A stretch of 58,950 bases of DNA from an uncultured Clostridium sp. Lineage in GTDB: Bacteria > Bacillota > Clostridia > TANB77 > CAG-508. The stretch covers positions 1 through 58,950 of the forward strand of contig USQZ01000005.1 in assembly GCA_900556975.1 (NCBI GenBank). Reading direction: 5' to 3'. Shown here one piece after another: positions 1 to 8,257 of the stretch. The notes below the pieces were generated by a model. The model was not told the DNA's origin, did no database searches, and worked only from the letters and a program-made list of their open reading frames with translations. Positions within the stretch are counted from its first letter, which is position 1; every line of letters begins with the position of its first letter. A program made the position numbers and the translations under genes.

Positions 1-787
1 ATGCTGTACCGCAAGTTACAGGAACGATTTTGTTATCGCAAACTGCTTTTCTTAAACCAGCTTTTAATTCATCAATAGAAAGTTCTTCACCTTCTAAATA
101 TTTCATCATTAATTCATCATCTTGTTCTGCAGCAGCTTCAACCATTTTAGCTCTGTATTCTGCTGCTTTTTCTTTTAAATCTGCAGGAATATCAGTTTCT
201 TCAATTTCTTTTCCTAAATCGTCTTTATGAATGAATGCTCTCATTTTTATTAAATCAACAATTCCTTGGAAATTATCTTCTGCTCCTATTGGTAATTGAA
301 TTGGAACAGGGTTAGCTCCTAATCTATCTTTAACTTGGTCTATACAAGCATAAAAATCTGCACCTGTAATATCCATTTTGTTAACATAGATCATTCTTGG
401 AACTTGGTATTTATCAGCTTGTCTCCAAACTGTTTCTGATTGTGGTTGAACTCCACCTTTTGCAGCTAGTACAAGTATTGCACTATCTAGAACTCTAAGA
501 GATCTTTCAACCTCAACTGTAAAGTCAACGTGACCTGGTGTGTCGATAATGTTAATTCTATTACCTAACCAGTGGCATGTTGTAGCAGCTGATGTAATTG
601 TAATACCTCTTTCTTGCTCTTGAACCATCCAGTCCATTGTAGCTGCACCTTCATGAACTTCTCCTATTTTATGAGTTTTTCCTGTATAAAATAAGATTCT
701 TTCTGTTGTTGTTGTTTTACCAGCATCAATGTGAGCCATAATTCCTATATTTCTTGTTCTCTCTAATGGGTATTGTCTTCCTGCCAT
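1..787 (-). CDS. fusA: Elongation factor G (5' part only)
   Basis: Translocation GTPase that moves tRNA and mRNA through the ribosome after peptide bond formation. The first 262 codons are present and the rest lies beyond the left edge. Visible motifs: the P-loop AHIDAGKT at residues 18-25, the switch I region with RGITITSA, DTPGHVDF near residue 85 and NKMD near residue 136, all in the canonical EF-G order. The ATG at 787 is preceded by AGGGGGAA about ten bases upstream. It is the third gene of the str operon after rpsL and rpsG, but 335 bp separate it from rpsG and hold two foldback repeats (family D). Truncation is due to the window edge, not mutation. Confidence 0.97.
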   Translation of the reverse strand, partial: MAGRQYPLERTRNIGIMAHIDAGKTTTTERILFYTGKTHKIGEVHEGAATMDWMVQEQERGITITSAATTCHWLGNRINIIDTPGHVDFTVEVERSLRVLDSAILVLAAKGGVQPQSETVWRQADKYQVPRMIYVNKMDITGADFYACIDQVKDRLGANPVPIQLPIGAEDNFQGIVDLIKMRAFIHKDDLGKEIEETDIPADLKEKAAEYRAKMVEAAAEQDDELMMKYLEGEELSIDELKAGLRKAVCDNKIVPVTCGTA

Positions 788-859
788 TTTAAAAATTCCC
801 CCTTCCCAGGTTTTTTCTTATTTATTAAATTTCAACATCCTGCAATATAAATATCGCAA

Positions 860-975
860 AGTATTTATTTTTTAATTAAAAGCGTTGAGATTTGAATTTT
901 ACGACGTTCATGTAAGCTGAAGGCGTACGATGGTACATCAAAGTTTACACGAATCAAATAAATTCCAAAAATTAA
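860..975. repeat. Foldback repeat family D, copy 1
   Basis: First of two tandem copies between rpsG and fusA. The core (about 900-950) matches copy 2 almost base for base, and includes a small hairpin GTAC-GATG-GTAC and flanking segments TTCATGTAA / TTTACACGAA that pair with one mismatch. Its outer arms pair less well than those of copy 2. Confidence 0.75.
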
Positions 976-997
976 TTACTTTTTGTCAAAGCACTTA

Positions 998-1122
998 TTT
1001 TTTGATTAAAAGCGTTAAGATTTGGATTTTGCGACGTTCATGTAAGCTGAAGGCGTACGATGGTACGTCGAAGTTTGCATGAGCCGAGTAAAATTCAAAG
1101 ATTGATGCTTTTAATCAAAAAA
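998..1122. repeat. Foldback repeat family D, copy 2
   Basis: Second tandem copy. The arms 998-1030 and 1090-1122 form a long imperfect inverted repeat. Inside it lie TTCATGTAAGCT pairing by Watson-Crick and wobble pairs with AGTTTGCATGAG, and an apical CGTAC-GATG-GTACG hairpin. The right arm directly abuts the rpsG stop codon (1123-1125), so in the str transcript this would fold immediately after rpsG. No U-tract follows, so a plain terminator is unlikely. Confidence 0.8.
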
Positions 1123-1593
1123 TTACCATTTATAGTGAGCAAAAGCCTTATTAGCCTCAGCCATTCTATGTGTATCTTCTTTCTTCTTAAATGCTCCACC
1201 GTTTCCGTTAACAGCATCGATTATTTCACCAGCTAATTTTTCAGCCATAGTTTTTTCATGTCTGTTTCTAGCATATGAAACTAACCATCTTAAACCTAAA
1301 GTTTGTCTTCTTTCAGGTCTAATTTCGATTGGAACTTGATATGTAGCTCCACCTACTCTTCTTGCTTTAACTTCAAGAACTGGCATTACATTTTCTAAAG
1401 CTGCTTCAAAAACTTCTAATGGATCTTTTTGTTCTTTTTCTTTGATTATATCAAAAGCTCCATATACTATTTTTTGAGCAACTGATTTTTTACCATCTAA
1501 CATAATATTGTTAACTAATTTTGTAACAACTTTGCTATTATATATTGGATCTGGTAAAACATCTCTTTTTGCTATATATCCTCTTCTTGGCAC
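1123..1593 (-). CDS. rpsG: 30S ribosomal protein S7
   Basis: Primary 16S rRNA-binding protein that organises the 3' domain (head) of the small subunit and contacts the E-site tRNA. The 156-residue length is typical. The start MPRRGYIAKRDVLPDPIYNS and the central VGGATYQVPIEIRPERR segment are diagnostic. The ATG follows AAGGAGGGAAGT. It is the second gene of the str operon, 161 bp downstream of rpsL. That intercistronic stretch has several competing hairpins and may be a regulatory target, since S7 is the known translational repressor of this operon in Escherichia coli. No anomalies in the reading frame. Confidence 0.98.
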   Translation of the reverse strand: MPRRGYIAKRDVLPDPIYNSKVVTKLVNNIMLDGKKSVAQKIVYGAFDIIKEKEQKDPLEVFEAALENVMPVLEVKARRVGGATYQVPIEIRPERRQTLGLRWLVSYARNRHEKTMAEKLAGEIIDAVNGNGGAFKKKEDTHRMAEANKAFAHYKW

Positions 1594-1621
1594 TATACTT
1601 CCCTCCTTAAAAAATTATTTG

Positions 1622-1733
1622 TTTAATGTTATAAAACATTAAAAGGTACTCTGGAAAGACTATTTCACTTTCCCGTAATAGTGCTAATCTATCTATTTAA
1701 AAGGTAACTTCAAATAAATAAAATATGCACTAT
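1622..1733 (-). promoter_or_regulatory. rpsL-rpsG intercistronic hairpins (candidate S7 target)
   Basis: Several stems can be drawn: TTTAATGTT/AACATTAAA (1622-1630 with 1635-1643), GGAAAG/CTTTCC (1653-1658 with 1668-1673), ACTATT/AATAGT (1659-1664 with 1677-1682) and ATAGTGC/GCACTAT (1678-1684 with 1727-1733). The last two share bases and cannot form together. The position matches the E. coli S7 autoregulatory site, but the function here is inference. Confidence 0.4.
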
Positions 1734-1754
1734 CTCTTTAGTAACGACCTAATC

Positions 1755-2168
1755 TTATTTTTTAGGTCTCTTTGCTCCATATTTAGATCTAGCTTGCATT
1801 CTGTCTTTAACACCTGCTGTATCTAAAGTTCCTCTTATGATGTGGTATCTAACACCTGGGATATCTTTAACCCTTCCACCTCTTATAAGAACAACACTGT
1901 GCTCTTGTAAGTTGTGACCTTCACCAGGAATATAAGATGTTACTTCATAACCATTTGAAAGTCTAACTCTGGCAACTTTTCTTAAAGCTGAGTTTGGCTT
2001 CTTTGGAGTAACTGTTTTAACAACTGTACATACACCTCTTTTTTGTGGTGATCTGTTGTTTGTAGCTCTATTTTTCTTTGAGTTGTATCCTTTTTGTAAA
2101 GCTGGAGCTGTTGATTTGGCTTTAGTTGTTTGTCTTCCTTTTCTTACTAATTGATTAATTGTTGGCAT
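1755..2168 (-). CDS. rpsL: 30S ribosomal protein S12
   Basis: Decoding-centre protein of the small subunit that controls translational accuracy. It has 137 residues, with the family start MPTINQLVRKGR and the loops TPKKPNSALRKVARV and GRVKDIPGVRYH. The lysines in these two loops, whose substitution gives streptomycin resistance in other bacteria, are unchanged. The ATG is preceded by GACGGAGGTGAAAAATA. It is the first gene of the str operon, with its own strong promoter upstream at 2248-2276. Confidence 0.98.
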   Translation of the reverse strand: MPTINQLVRKGRQTTKAKSTAPALQKGYNSKKNRATNNRSPQKRGVCTVVKTVTPKKPNSALRKVARVRLSNGYEVTSYIPGEGHNLQEHSVVLIRGGRVKDIPGVRYHIIRGTLDTAGVKDRMQARSKYGAKRPKK

Positions 2169-2201
2169 ATTTTATTTTTCACCTCCGTCTTTTATAATTA
2201 A

Positions 2202-2276
2202 ATATACGCTAAGGAATACTATTATCTAGTATACATTAGCGTATATCATTGTATCATTTTAATTTACTAAAGTCAA
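2202..2276 (-). promoter_or_regulatory. str operon promoter with overlapping palindrome
   Basis: On the minus strand TTGACT (2271-2276), a 17-bp spacer and TACAAT (2248-2253) form a near-consensus vegetative promoter about 80 bp upstream of rpsL. An 11-bp inverted repeat, ATATACGCTAA (2202-2212) and TTAGCGTATAT (2236-2246), begins directly downstream of the -10 box and spans the expected transcription start. It could be an operator or a hairpin at the very 5' end of the leader. Confidence 0.7.
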
Positions 2277-2286
2277 TGTTTTTTCT

Positions 2287-3597
2287 TTATTTTTCCTGGT
2301 TTGGTATTTTTCCTTTCATAATACTAATAGCCCTATCAGAAAGTTTTTTATACCTTTCTTGTTTATCCCTAATTTTTTCAGGCAATTTAGGCAAAATTCC
2401 AAAGTTAGCATTCATTGGTTGAAACTTCTCATTTGGCGTTGAAATATAATCTGTTAAAGCACCTATCATAGTTTCAACAGGAAATACAATTTTTCCTTCA
2501 TTTCTCATATATCTAACTGCATTAATCCCAGCAAGTAATCCTGAAGCAATAGATTCCACATATCCCTCAACACCTGTGATTTGGCCAGCAAAAAATACAT
2601 TTTCATTATCTTTCATTTGACACACATTATTCAATATTCGAGTAGAATTAATATATGTATTTCTATGCATTACACCATACTTTACAAACTCAGCATTCTG
2701 TAATCCTGGTATCATTGAAAACACTCTTTTTTGCTCACCAAATTTTAAATTTGTTTGAAAACCAACCATATTATATAAGCTGCCAACTGAATTATCTTGT
2801 CTTAATTGAACTAAAGCATATGGTCTTCTACCCGTTCTTGGATCATCAAATCCAACTGGCTTCAAAGGTCCATATCTCAAAGTATCTATTCCTCTTTTAG
2901 CCATTACCTCTACAGGCATACATCCTTCAAAAATTTCTCTTTTCTCAAAAGAATGTAACTCAACCACTTCCGCACTTACAAGTTCATTCCAAAACTTTTC
3001 ATATTCTTCCTTATTCATAGGTAAATTAATATAATCTGCCTCACCTTTTCCATATCTATCACCTACAAAAGCAATATTCATATCTACTGAACTTTTTTCT
3101 ATAATTGGCGCTGCTGCATCATAAAAATGTAATTCATTATTTCCAACAAGTTTTGAAATCTTTTTAAATAAAACATCAGATGTTAAAGGTCCTGTAGCAA
3201 TAATAGTTACAGCATCATCTGGAATTTCTGTAACCTCTTCTTTTATAATTTCAACATTATCTAAATTTTCAATATATTCAGTAACTTTTCTTGAAAAATC
3301 TTCTCTATCAACCGCCAAAGCTTGGCCTGCAGGTACACTTGTCTCATCAGCAATCTTTATTAACAAAGAATCCAACATTCTAAGTTCTTCTTTTAATAAT
3401 CCGCACGCATTAGTTAACAAATTAGATTTAAAAGAATTGCTACAAACTATCTCTGCTAAATTCGAATTTGAATGTGCGGGTGAATATTTTGTTGGTTTCA
3501 TTTCATATAATCTAACATTTATTCCATGTTTTGAAATTTGATAGGCAGCCTCGCATCCTGCAAGGCCGCCTCCTATAATATTTATGTAATCTTTCAT
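2287..3597 (-). CDS. trmFO: Methylenetetrahydrofolate--tRNA-(uracil-54) methyltransferase TrmFO
   Basis: FAD- and folate-dependent enzyme that makes the methyl group of ribothymidine at position 54 of the tRNA T loop. The N-terminal dinucleotide fold IIGGGLAGCEAA, SNSNLAEIVCSNSFKS, the central CMPVEVMAKRG and the FAGQITGVEGYVES segment are characteristic. I chose the ATG at 3597 because GAGGAAG lies at proper distance and the protein then starts directly with the FAD fold. An ATG at 3609 is also in frame and overlaps the stop of the upstream gene by one base (TAATG). Encoded directly after the coiled-coil gene and likely co-transcribed with it. Confidence 0.95.
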   Translation of the reverse strand: MKDYINIIGGGLAGCEAAYQISKHGINVRLYEMKPTKYSPAHSNSNLAEIVCSNSFKSNLLTNACGLLKEELRMLDSLLIKIADETSVPAGQALAVDREDFSRKVTEYIENLDNVEIIKEEVTEIPDDAVTIIATGPLTSDVLFKKISKLVGNNELHFYDAAAPIIEKSSVDMNIAFVGDRYGKGEADYINLPMNKEEYEKFWNELVSAEVVELHSFEKREIFEGCMPVEVMAKRGIDTLRYGPLKPVGFDDPRTGRRPYALVQLRQDNSVGSLYNMVGFQTNLKFGEQKRVFSMIPGLQNAEFVKYGVMHRNTYINSTRILNNVCQMKDNENVFFAGQITGVEGYVESIASGLLAGINAVRYMRNEGKIVFPVETMIGALTDYISTPNEKFQPMNANFGILPKLPEKIRDKQERYKKLSDRAISIMKGKIPNQEK

Positions 3598-3608
3598 ATA
3601 CTTCCTCA

Positions 3609-5693
3609 TTATTTATCTAAATCATAATCTGCTTTATCTACTTTAGAATCAGTTTCAGTTTTGCTCTTAGCTGTTTTATCATCTTTTACTGTACTTTTTT
3701 CTTCGTCTTTTCCAAATGATGTTCTTCCCTCTTTGTTATGTTTTTTAGACACTCTATCTGTCTTAACTCTTGCTTCTAATGAAGTATAAATTTCTGATAA
3801 TGGTCTAGCATTTGCATTTTTTCCTTTTCCTTGGTTAACTACAATTCCTTTTTCTTTAGCCATTTCTACAATTGCCTTTGATGTCATCCACAATGTTAAA
3901 TTCGTAACACCATCTGTTGTAAGCTCTGGTATATCATTTGCTTTTGAAAACTCTTCAATTTTTTTATCATCAAAAGAAATACTTTTTTTATCATCAAAAG
4001 AAGTACTTTTTTTATCAGCATATTCATCTATTACTTTATTATATTCTTTATTTACAATTTCTACAATATGAGGAATTTCTTTTCCAGCTTTTTTTAATTC
4101 ATAAGCTTCTTGAACTTTTTCAAAAAGAAAATCCATATCTTCTTGAGCCAATTTCTTTTTAGCTTCTTCATGATCATCAGCTTTTTCATATTTATCTTTG
4201 CTATACTTAGCATTTTCTTTATCTGCTATCTCTTTTTCATAATCTTTTACTTTTCCAACTTCTAATACTTTTTTAACTTCTTTTTCTTCTGCTGAGCCTT
4301 CTAATAATGGTGTAGCTTTACCTATTACAGCACCTTCAGCTCTATCACAAAGTCTAGCAATTCTTCCATCTACTTTAGCCCATGATTTTATTTTTCTAAT
4401 TATCTTCATTAATAATCTTTTAAATGGTCCAATTTTATATGTTGGCATTTCAGGATCAGTAGTCTCTTTGCTATCTTTACCATCTTTTTCGCCATCTTTG
4501 CCTTTACCTTCTGAATCATCTTTGCTAGGATCTTTTGTAGGTTCTCCAGCCTTAGTAGCATCATCATCTTTGCCTTTGCTATCCTTATCTTTTAAACCTT
4601 TTTCTAAATTACTTAATCTTCCAAGCAATTCAGCACGCTCACCTTCCAACTTCTCTAATCTTTCTTTAATTTCTTTTATATCGCTCTCAAGATATTTTCC
4701 ACCATTATTAATAAGAGCATTATTTTCAGCATTAATTTTTCCTTCTAGTTCTTCTATTTTATCTTTTAAAACTTTTACTTCTGGCGAATCTTTTTCTGGT
4801 TCAGCATCTTTAGTTTCGTCATTTTTCTTTAATGGTTCATGACCTTCGTCGTCTTTTTCTCCAATTTCTTTTGATTCTATACCTTTTCCCGTTTGTAAAT
4901 CATTTAAATTTCCATTTAATTCATCACGTCGAGCTTTTAACTTATCTATTCCAGCTTTAATTTGAGCTAATTCTTCTGGAGTATAGTTACCTTCATTATT
5001 TCTAAGAACCCATTCTTCAGAATTAATTTTATTATCCAAAATACTAATTTGAGATTTTACAGCTTTCACTTCTGGTGAATCAATTTCTTCTGTTTTTTTA
5101 TCATCCTTCTTAGGATCTTCTCTATTTTCTTCGCCATTTTCAGGTTCTTCCTTACTTTTACCGTCTTTATTTTCTTCACCTTTTTCTGGTTCTTCTTCAC
5201 TTTTTTCATTTTCTTTAGTAAGAAGATCTCTTAATTCACTTTGTAATTTATATATTTCTATATCTATTTTAGTTCTATTAATTGAACTTGCATCTTTTCT
5301 CTCAGCATTAACAATAGCTGATTCTCCTTCTCCTGAAACCTCATAATATGATTGTTTTTCAGCTTGTAATTTTTCTATTTGCTTTTTTAATTCTTCAATT
5401 CTAGCTGATTCTTTTGATTCAGCAGTCCCAACAGCAACCTTTACATCATCTTTTATTGGTTCTTCTATTGGCTCCTTTACTGGCTCCTTTACTGGCTCTT
5501 TTTTTGGTTCCAATATTGGTTCTTTTAAAAGTTCACTCTTTGGTCTAGTAGTTTTTGGTTTACTACTTTTTGTTCTAGTATTTCTTGTTCTGCTTTTTGC
5601 TTTTGTAGCAGCTTTTTGTTTATTTTCTTTGCTTCCATTATATTTTTTTCTAGTATTCTTTTTTACTTTAACTTTTTCTTTATTTTCTTCCAT
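3609..5693 (-). CDS. Lysine/glutamate-rich coiled-coil protein of unknown function
   Basis: A 694-residue, strongly charged protein that I do not recognise. It has no signal peptide or membrane segment. Residues 1-60 are lysine/arginine-rich, followed by short KEPVKEPIEEP repeats. Three related coiled-coil units follow (near residues 95-160, 205-265 and 300-365), two of them opening with SPEVK and predicted to pair as helical hairpins, separated by acidic low-complexity linkers. Residues 420-690 are a mixed helical region containing GPFKRLLMKIIRKIKSWAK and a STSFDDKK/SISFDDKK duplication. The ATG follows GAGGGGAATAGT. It lies between deoD and trmFO. A structural, nucleoid- or wall-associated role is possible but not supported directly. 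Confidence 0.85.
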   Translation of the reverse strand: MEENKEKVKVKKNTRKKYNGSKENKQKAATKAKSRTRNTRTKSSKPKTTRPKSELLKEPILEPKKEPVKEPVKEPIEEPIKDDVKVAVGTAESKESARIEELKKQIEKLQAEKQSYYEVSGEGESAIVNAERKDASSINRTKIDIEIYKLQSELRDLLTKENEKSEEEPEKGEENKDGKSKEEPENGEENREDPKKDDKKTEEIDSPEVKAVKSQISILDNKINSEEWVLRNNEGNYTPEELAQIKAGIDKLKARRDELNGNLNDLQTGKGIESKEIGEKDDEGHEPLKKNDETKDAEPEKDSPEVKVLKDKIEELEGKINAENNALINNGGKYLESDIKEIKERLEKLEGERAELLGRLSNLEKGLKDKDSKGKDDDATKAGEPTKDPSKDDSEGKGKDGEKDGKDSKETTDPEMPTYKIGPFKRLLMKIIRKIKSWAKVDGRIARLCDRAEGAVIGKATPLLEGSAEEKEVKKVLEVGKVKDYEKEIADKENAKYSKDKYEKADDHEEAKKKLAQEDMDFLFEKVQEAYELKKAGKEIPHIVEIVNKEYNKVIDEYADKKSTSFDDKKSISFDDKKIEEFSKANDIPELTTDGVTNLTLWMTSKAIVEMAKEKGIVVNQGKGKNANARPLSEIYTSLEARVKTDRVSKKHNKEGRTSFGKDEEKSTVKDDKTAKSKTETDSKVDKADYDLDK
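3966..4013. repeat. 24-bp in-frame tandem duplication
   Basis: Two nearly identical 24-bp units built around ATCATCAAAAGAA and a run of T, inside the coiled-coil gene. They encode STSFDDKK and SISFDDKK. Replication slippage at the T/A runs is the likely origin. Confidence 0.75.
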
Positions 5694-5778
5694 ACTATTC
5701 CCCTCTTTTTTATATTTTTATTTACGCTCTTTAAACTTCATTATTTATTTTATCACACTTGCAAGCTTTTTTCAACAT

Positions 5779-6501
5779 TTATGTTAACTTTATTGATGTA
5801 TCTAGCGCAAGTTTAATCATATCATTCAATGATTTTTGTCTATCTTCTGCAGATAACGAAGCTTTTTTCTTTATAGAATCAACAACTGTAAGCAAACAAG
5901 CTGCACTCTTTCCAAGCATTTTTGCAGTATAAAATAATGCAAACGATTCCATTTCTGCACCAACAATATTCAAATCAGTTGGAAAGCTATTAATCAACTC
6001 ATCTACATTTTCTATATATGGATCAAAGCACTCTGTACATGCAATATTTTCTTTCTTAATATTAATATTTTCATCCATTGCAACCTTTTCAATAATATCA
6101 TTAAGTTTCTCATCAGCTTTAACAAACTTTACATCTTGATTATTATAGTTCTTTGCAAAATTTCCTGGAGTGAAACTACCATCAACCAAAATAGTATCAA
6201 GCAAATCAACACTTTCATCATATGCTCCACAAGATCCAACTCTAATAATCGTTTTTACATCATAAAATTTGTATAATTCATAACAATATATTCCCATACT
6301 TGGCATTCCCATTCCAGATGCCATAACAGTAAGTCTTTTTCCTTTATACATACCTGTATATGCAAATATATTTCTAACTGAATTTACAAGTTCATAACTT
6401 TCAAAAAAATTTTCAACAATATATTTAGCTCTCAAGGGATCGCCAGGCATAAGAACCACTTCAGCGATATCTCCTTTTTTAGCTTCATTATGAGCAGTCA
6501 T
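5779..6501 (-). CDS. deoD: Purine nucleoside phosphorylase, DeoD type
   Basis: Phosphorolyses purine (deoxy)ribonucleosides to the free base and (deoxy)ribose 1-phosphate for salvage. The 240-residue length and the motifs MPGDPLRAKYI near residue 18, GMGMPSMGIYCYEL, RVGSCGAYDE and the nucleoside-site segment NIVGAEMESFALF fit the hexameric DeoD family. The start follows AAAAGGAGATTAAT. It lies between spo0A and the coiled-coil gene on the same strand. The substrate range (6-oxo versus 6-amino purines) is not decided by sequence reading alone. Confidence 0.94.
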   Translation of the reverse strand: MTAHNEAKKGDIAEVVLMPGDPLRAKYIVENFFESYELVNSVRNIFAYTGMYKGKRLTVMASGMGMPSMGIYCYELYKFYDVKTIIRVGSCGAYDESVDLLDTILVDGSFTPGNFAKNYNNQDVKFVKADEKLNDIIEKVAMDENINIKKENIACTECFDPYIENVDELINSFPTDLNIVGAEMESFALFYTAKMLGKSAACLLTVVDSIKKKASLSAEDRQKSLNDMIKLALDTSIKLT

Positions 6502-6561
6502 ATTAATCTCCTTTTAATCTAATAATACAAAAATATTATATCTATAAAATTATTTTTTTAC

Positions 6562-6612
6562 AACCCCAATAAAAAAAGATAGAATAAATTCTGCATCTAC
6601 CCTATCTTTAAA
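6562..6612 (-). terminator. Possible spo0A terminator
   Basis: On the minus strand AAAGATAG pairs with CTATCTTT across a loop of roughly 20 bases and runs into a T-tract. The stem is A+T-rich and the loop is long, so the call is tentative. Confidence 0.4.
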
Positions 6613-6626
6613 TATTAATTTACATA

Positions 6627-7442
6627 TTACGCACTTTTTATCTCTAATCTTAATTTATCAGCAATCATCGCTATAAATTCTGAATTCGTAGGCTTTCCTT
6701 TATCAGCATTAACAGTATAACCAAATATATTTTCAGTAGCTTCTATTTTACCTCTACTCCAAGCAACTTCAATAGCATGTCTAATAGCCCTTTCAACCCT
6801 ACTTGAAGTAGTTTTATATTTACGTGCTATCTCTGGATATAACTGTTTAGTAATTTGATTAATTACATCTATATTATCAACTGCCATCATTATAGCCTCT
6901 CTTAAATATTGATATCCCTTTATGTGAGCTGGTACTCCAACCTCATGAATAATATTTGTAACTAAAGCCTCTAAATTTTCCTCACTCTTTTCAGATTTTG
7001 GAATTTGAATATACTCTGCTTTTGTTTCTTTAACTACAAAGTTAGGTTTTCTATCAGGTACTTGATAGTTCTTTAATGACTCTATTCTTTTAATTAATAC
7101 TTCTATATCGAAAGGTTTTACTACATAATATTGTGCTCCTAAATTAATTGCTTGCTTTGTAATCTTATCTTGTCCAACTGCAGAAATCATCACACAAAAT
7201 GGATATTTCTCTAAATTTGTACTATTAAGTTTCTCTAAAACACCTATTCCATCTAAATGAGGCATTATAACATCTAACAAAGCAACGTCTGGTTGACATT
7301 CAACTATTTTCTCAAACGCTTCTTCTCCATCTTTAGCTACTGCTATAACCTCCATATTATCTTTACTGTCAAAATACTTTTTTAAAGTTGTTGCAAACTC
7401 AATGTTATCATCTGCAATTAGAACTGTAATTTTCTCCTTCAC
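6627..7442 (-). CDS. spo0A: Sporulation master regulator Spo0A
   Basis: Response regulator that, when phosphorylated, commits the cell to sporulation. The N-terminal receiver domain has the acidic pair DD near residue 11, the phospho-acceptor aspartate in ALLDVIMP near residue 57 and the lysine in VVKPF near residue 109. The C-terminal Spo0A DNA-binding domain (about 150-265) contains the recognition helix TSSRVERAIRHAIEVAWSRG. The start is a GTG at 7442 preceded by AAAGGAGAAAAAA. It usually follows spoIVB in relatives, but no spoIVB is present here. Its presence indicates a spore-forming ancestry, and the motifs look intact. Confidence 0.98.
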   Translation of the reverse strand: MKEKITVLIADDNIEFATTLKKYFDSKDNMEVIAVAKDGEEAFEKIVECQPDVALLDVIMPHLDGIGVLEKLNSTNLEKYPFCVMISAVGQDKITKQAINLGAQYYVVKPFDIEVLIKRIESLKNYQVPDRKPNFVVKETKAEYIQIPKSEKSEENLEALVTNIIHEVGVPAHIKGYQYLREAIMMAVDNIDVINQITKQLYPEIARKYKTTSSRVERAIRHAIEVAWSRGKIEATENIFGYTVNADKGKPTNSEFIAMIADKLRLEIKSA

Positions 7443-7523
7443 TTTTTTCTCCTTTCAAATCTAAATACTTAGTCATTTGAATACATGCTCAAAAGTATAC
7501 TTTTCATTGTTTCTAATTTAATA

Positions 7524-7575
7524 AGTCGAATTGTAAAATATTTACATTGATTATTATAATCGCTTTTCGAACAAA
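7524..7575 (-). promoter_or_regulatory. Spo0A-box-like sequences upstream of spo0A
   Basis: AGTCGAA (7524-7530) and TTTTCGAACAAA (7564-7575) resemble the Spo0A box (TGTCGAA and its complement), each with a mismatch or an extra base. spo0A autoregulation is known in Bacillus. Here it is only suggested. Confidence 0.3.
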
Positions 7576-7622
7576 TTTCAATAGTTTAAATGAAGTTTTT
7601 CTATTTTTTTCCATCATTTTTT

Positions 7623-8240
7623 CTATTTTACTTCTATATTCTTTTTTCCAATAATTTTTACATCCTCTAAAGTAACTCTATCAGACAATTTATCCTTTTG
7701 TAACTTATAAATGCAATTTTTTTCTCCCTCAACAATAAGTCTTACTTTTTCCGCATATTCCATCTTAGAAATAACTATTCCTCTATTCTTTAAATGATAC
7801 TTAACCTCTTCAAGCTCTTTATAATCAACAAAAAATTCTGCCTCTAATCCCTCTTCCTGCTTAATAATTGTTGCACTATCAAGAGCCGTTGTTGTAGCCA
7901 ACGAATACGCTCTAACTAATCCTCCGGTTCCAAGCAAAATACCTCCAAAATATCTAGTAACAACAACTAAGACATTAGATATATTTTTACCATTAACAAT
8001 ATTAAGCATTGGGACACCAGCTGTTCCAGAAGGTTCTCCATCATCACTTGCTTTAAATACCCCTTCTTCTACAACTTTATAAACAAAACAATTATGCCTT
8101 GCATCATGATATTTCCTTCTAATAATATTCAATTTCTCTTCCGCTTCTTCTACAGATTCAACATGAAAAACATTGCAAATAAACTTAGACTTTTTTTCTG
8201 TAATTTCAGCAGAACAATCTTCTTTTATAGTATAAAACAT
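7623..8240 (-). CDS. yigZ: YigZ/IMPACT family protein
   Basis: Small two-domain protein of the UPF0029/IMPACT family. The N-terminal IMPACT domain (about residues 1-120) shows KKSKFIC, RRKYHDARHNCFVYK, SDDGEPSGTAGVPML and VVVTRYFGGILLGTGGLVRAYS. The C-terminal part resembles the DUF1949 domain (about 135-195). The 205-residue length is typical. The biochemical role in bacteria is not settled; eukaryotic IMPACT proteins act on the Gcn2 stress pathway, which bacteria lack. It lies 18 bp downstream of the flavoprotein gene and is likely co-transcribed with it. Confidence 0.9.
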   Translation of the reverse strand: MFYTIKEDCSAEITEKKSKFICNVFHVESVEEAEEKLNIIRRKYHDARHNCFVYKVVEEGVFKASDDGEPSGTAGVPMLNIVNGKNISNVLVVVTRYFGGILLGTGGLVRAYSLATTTALDSATIIKQEEGLEAEFFVDYKELEEVKYHLKNRGIVISKMEYAEKVRLIVEGEKNCIYKLQKDKLSDRVTLEDVKIIGKKNIEVK

Positions 8241-8257
8241 ATAATCTTCTCACTTTA

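Noticed and set aside
860..1122. CRISPR array
   Set aside because: Only two long diverged foldback copies, with no short repeat-spacer pattern.
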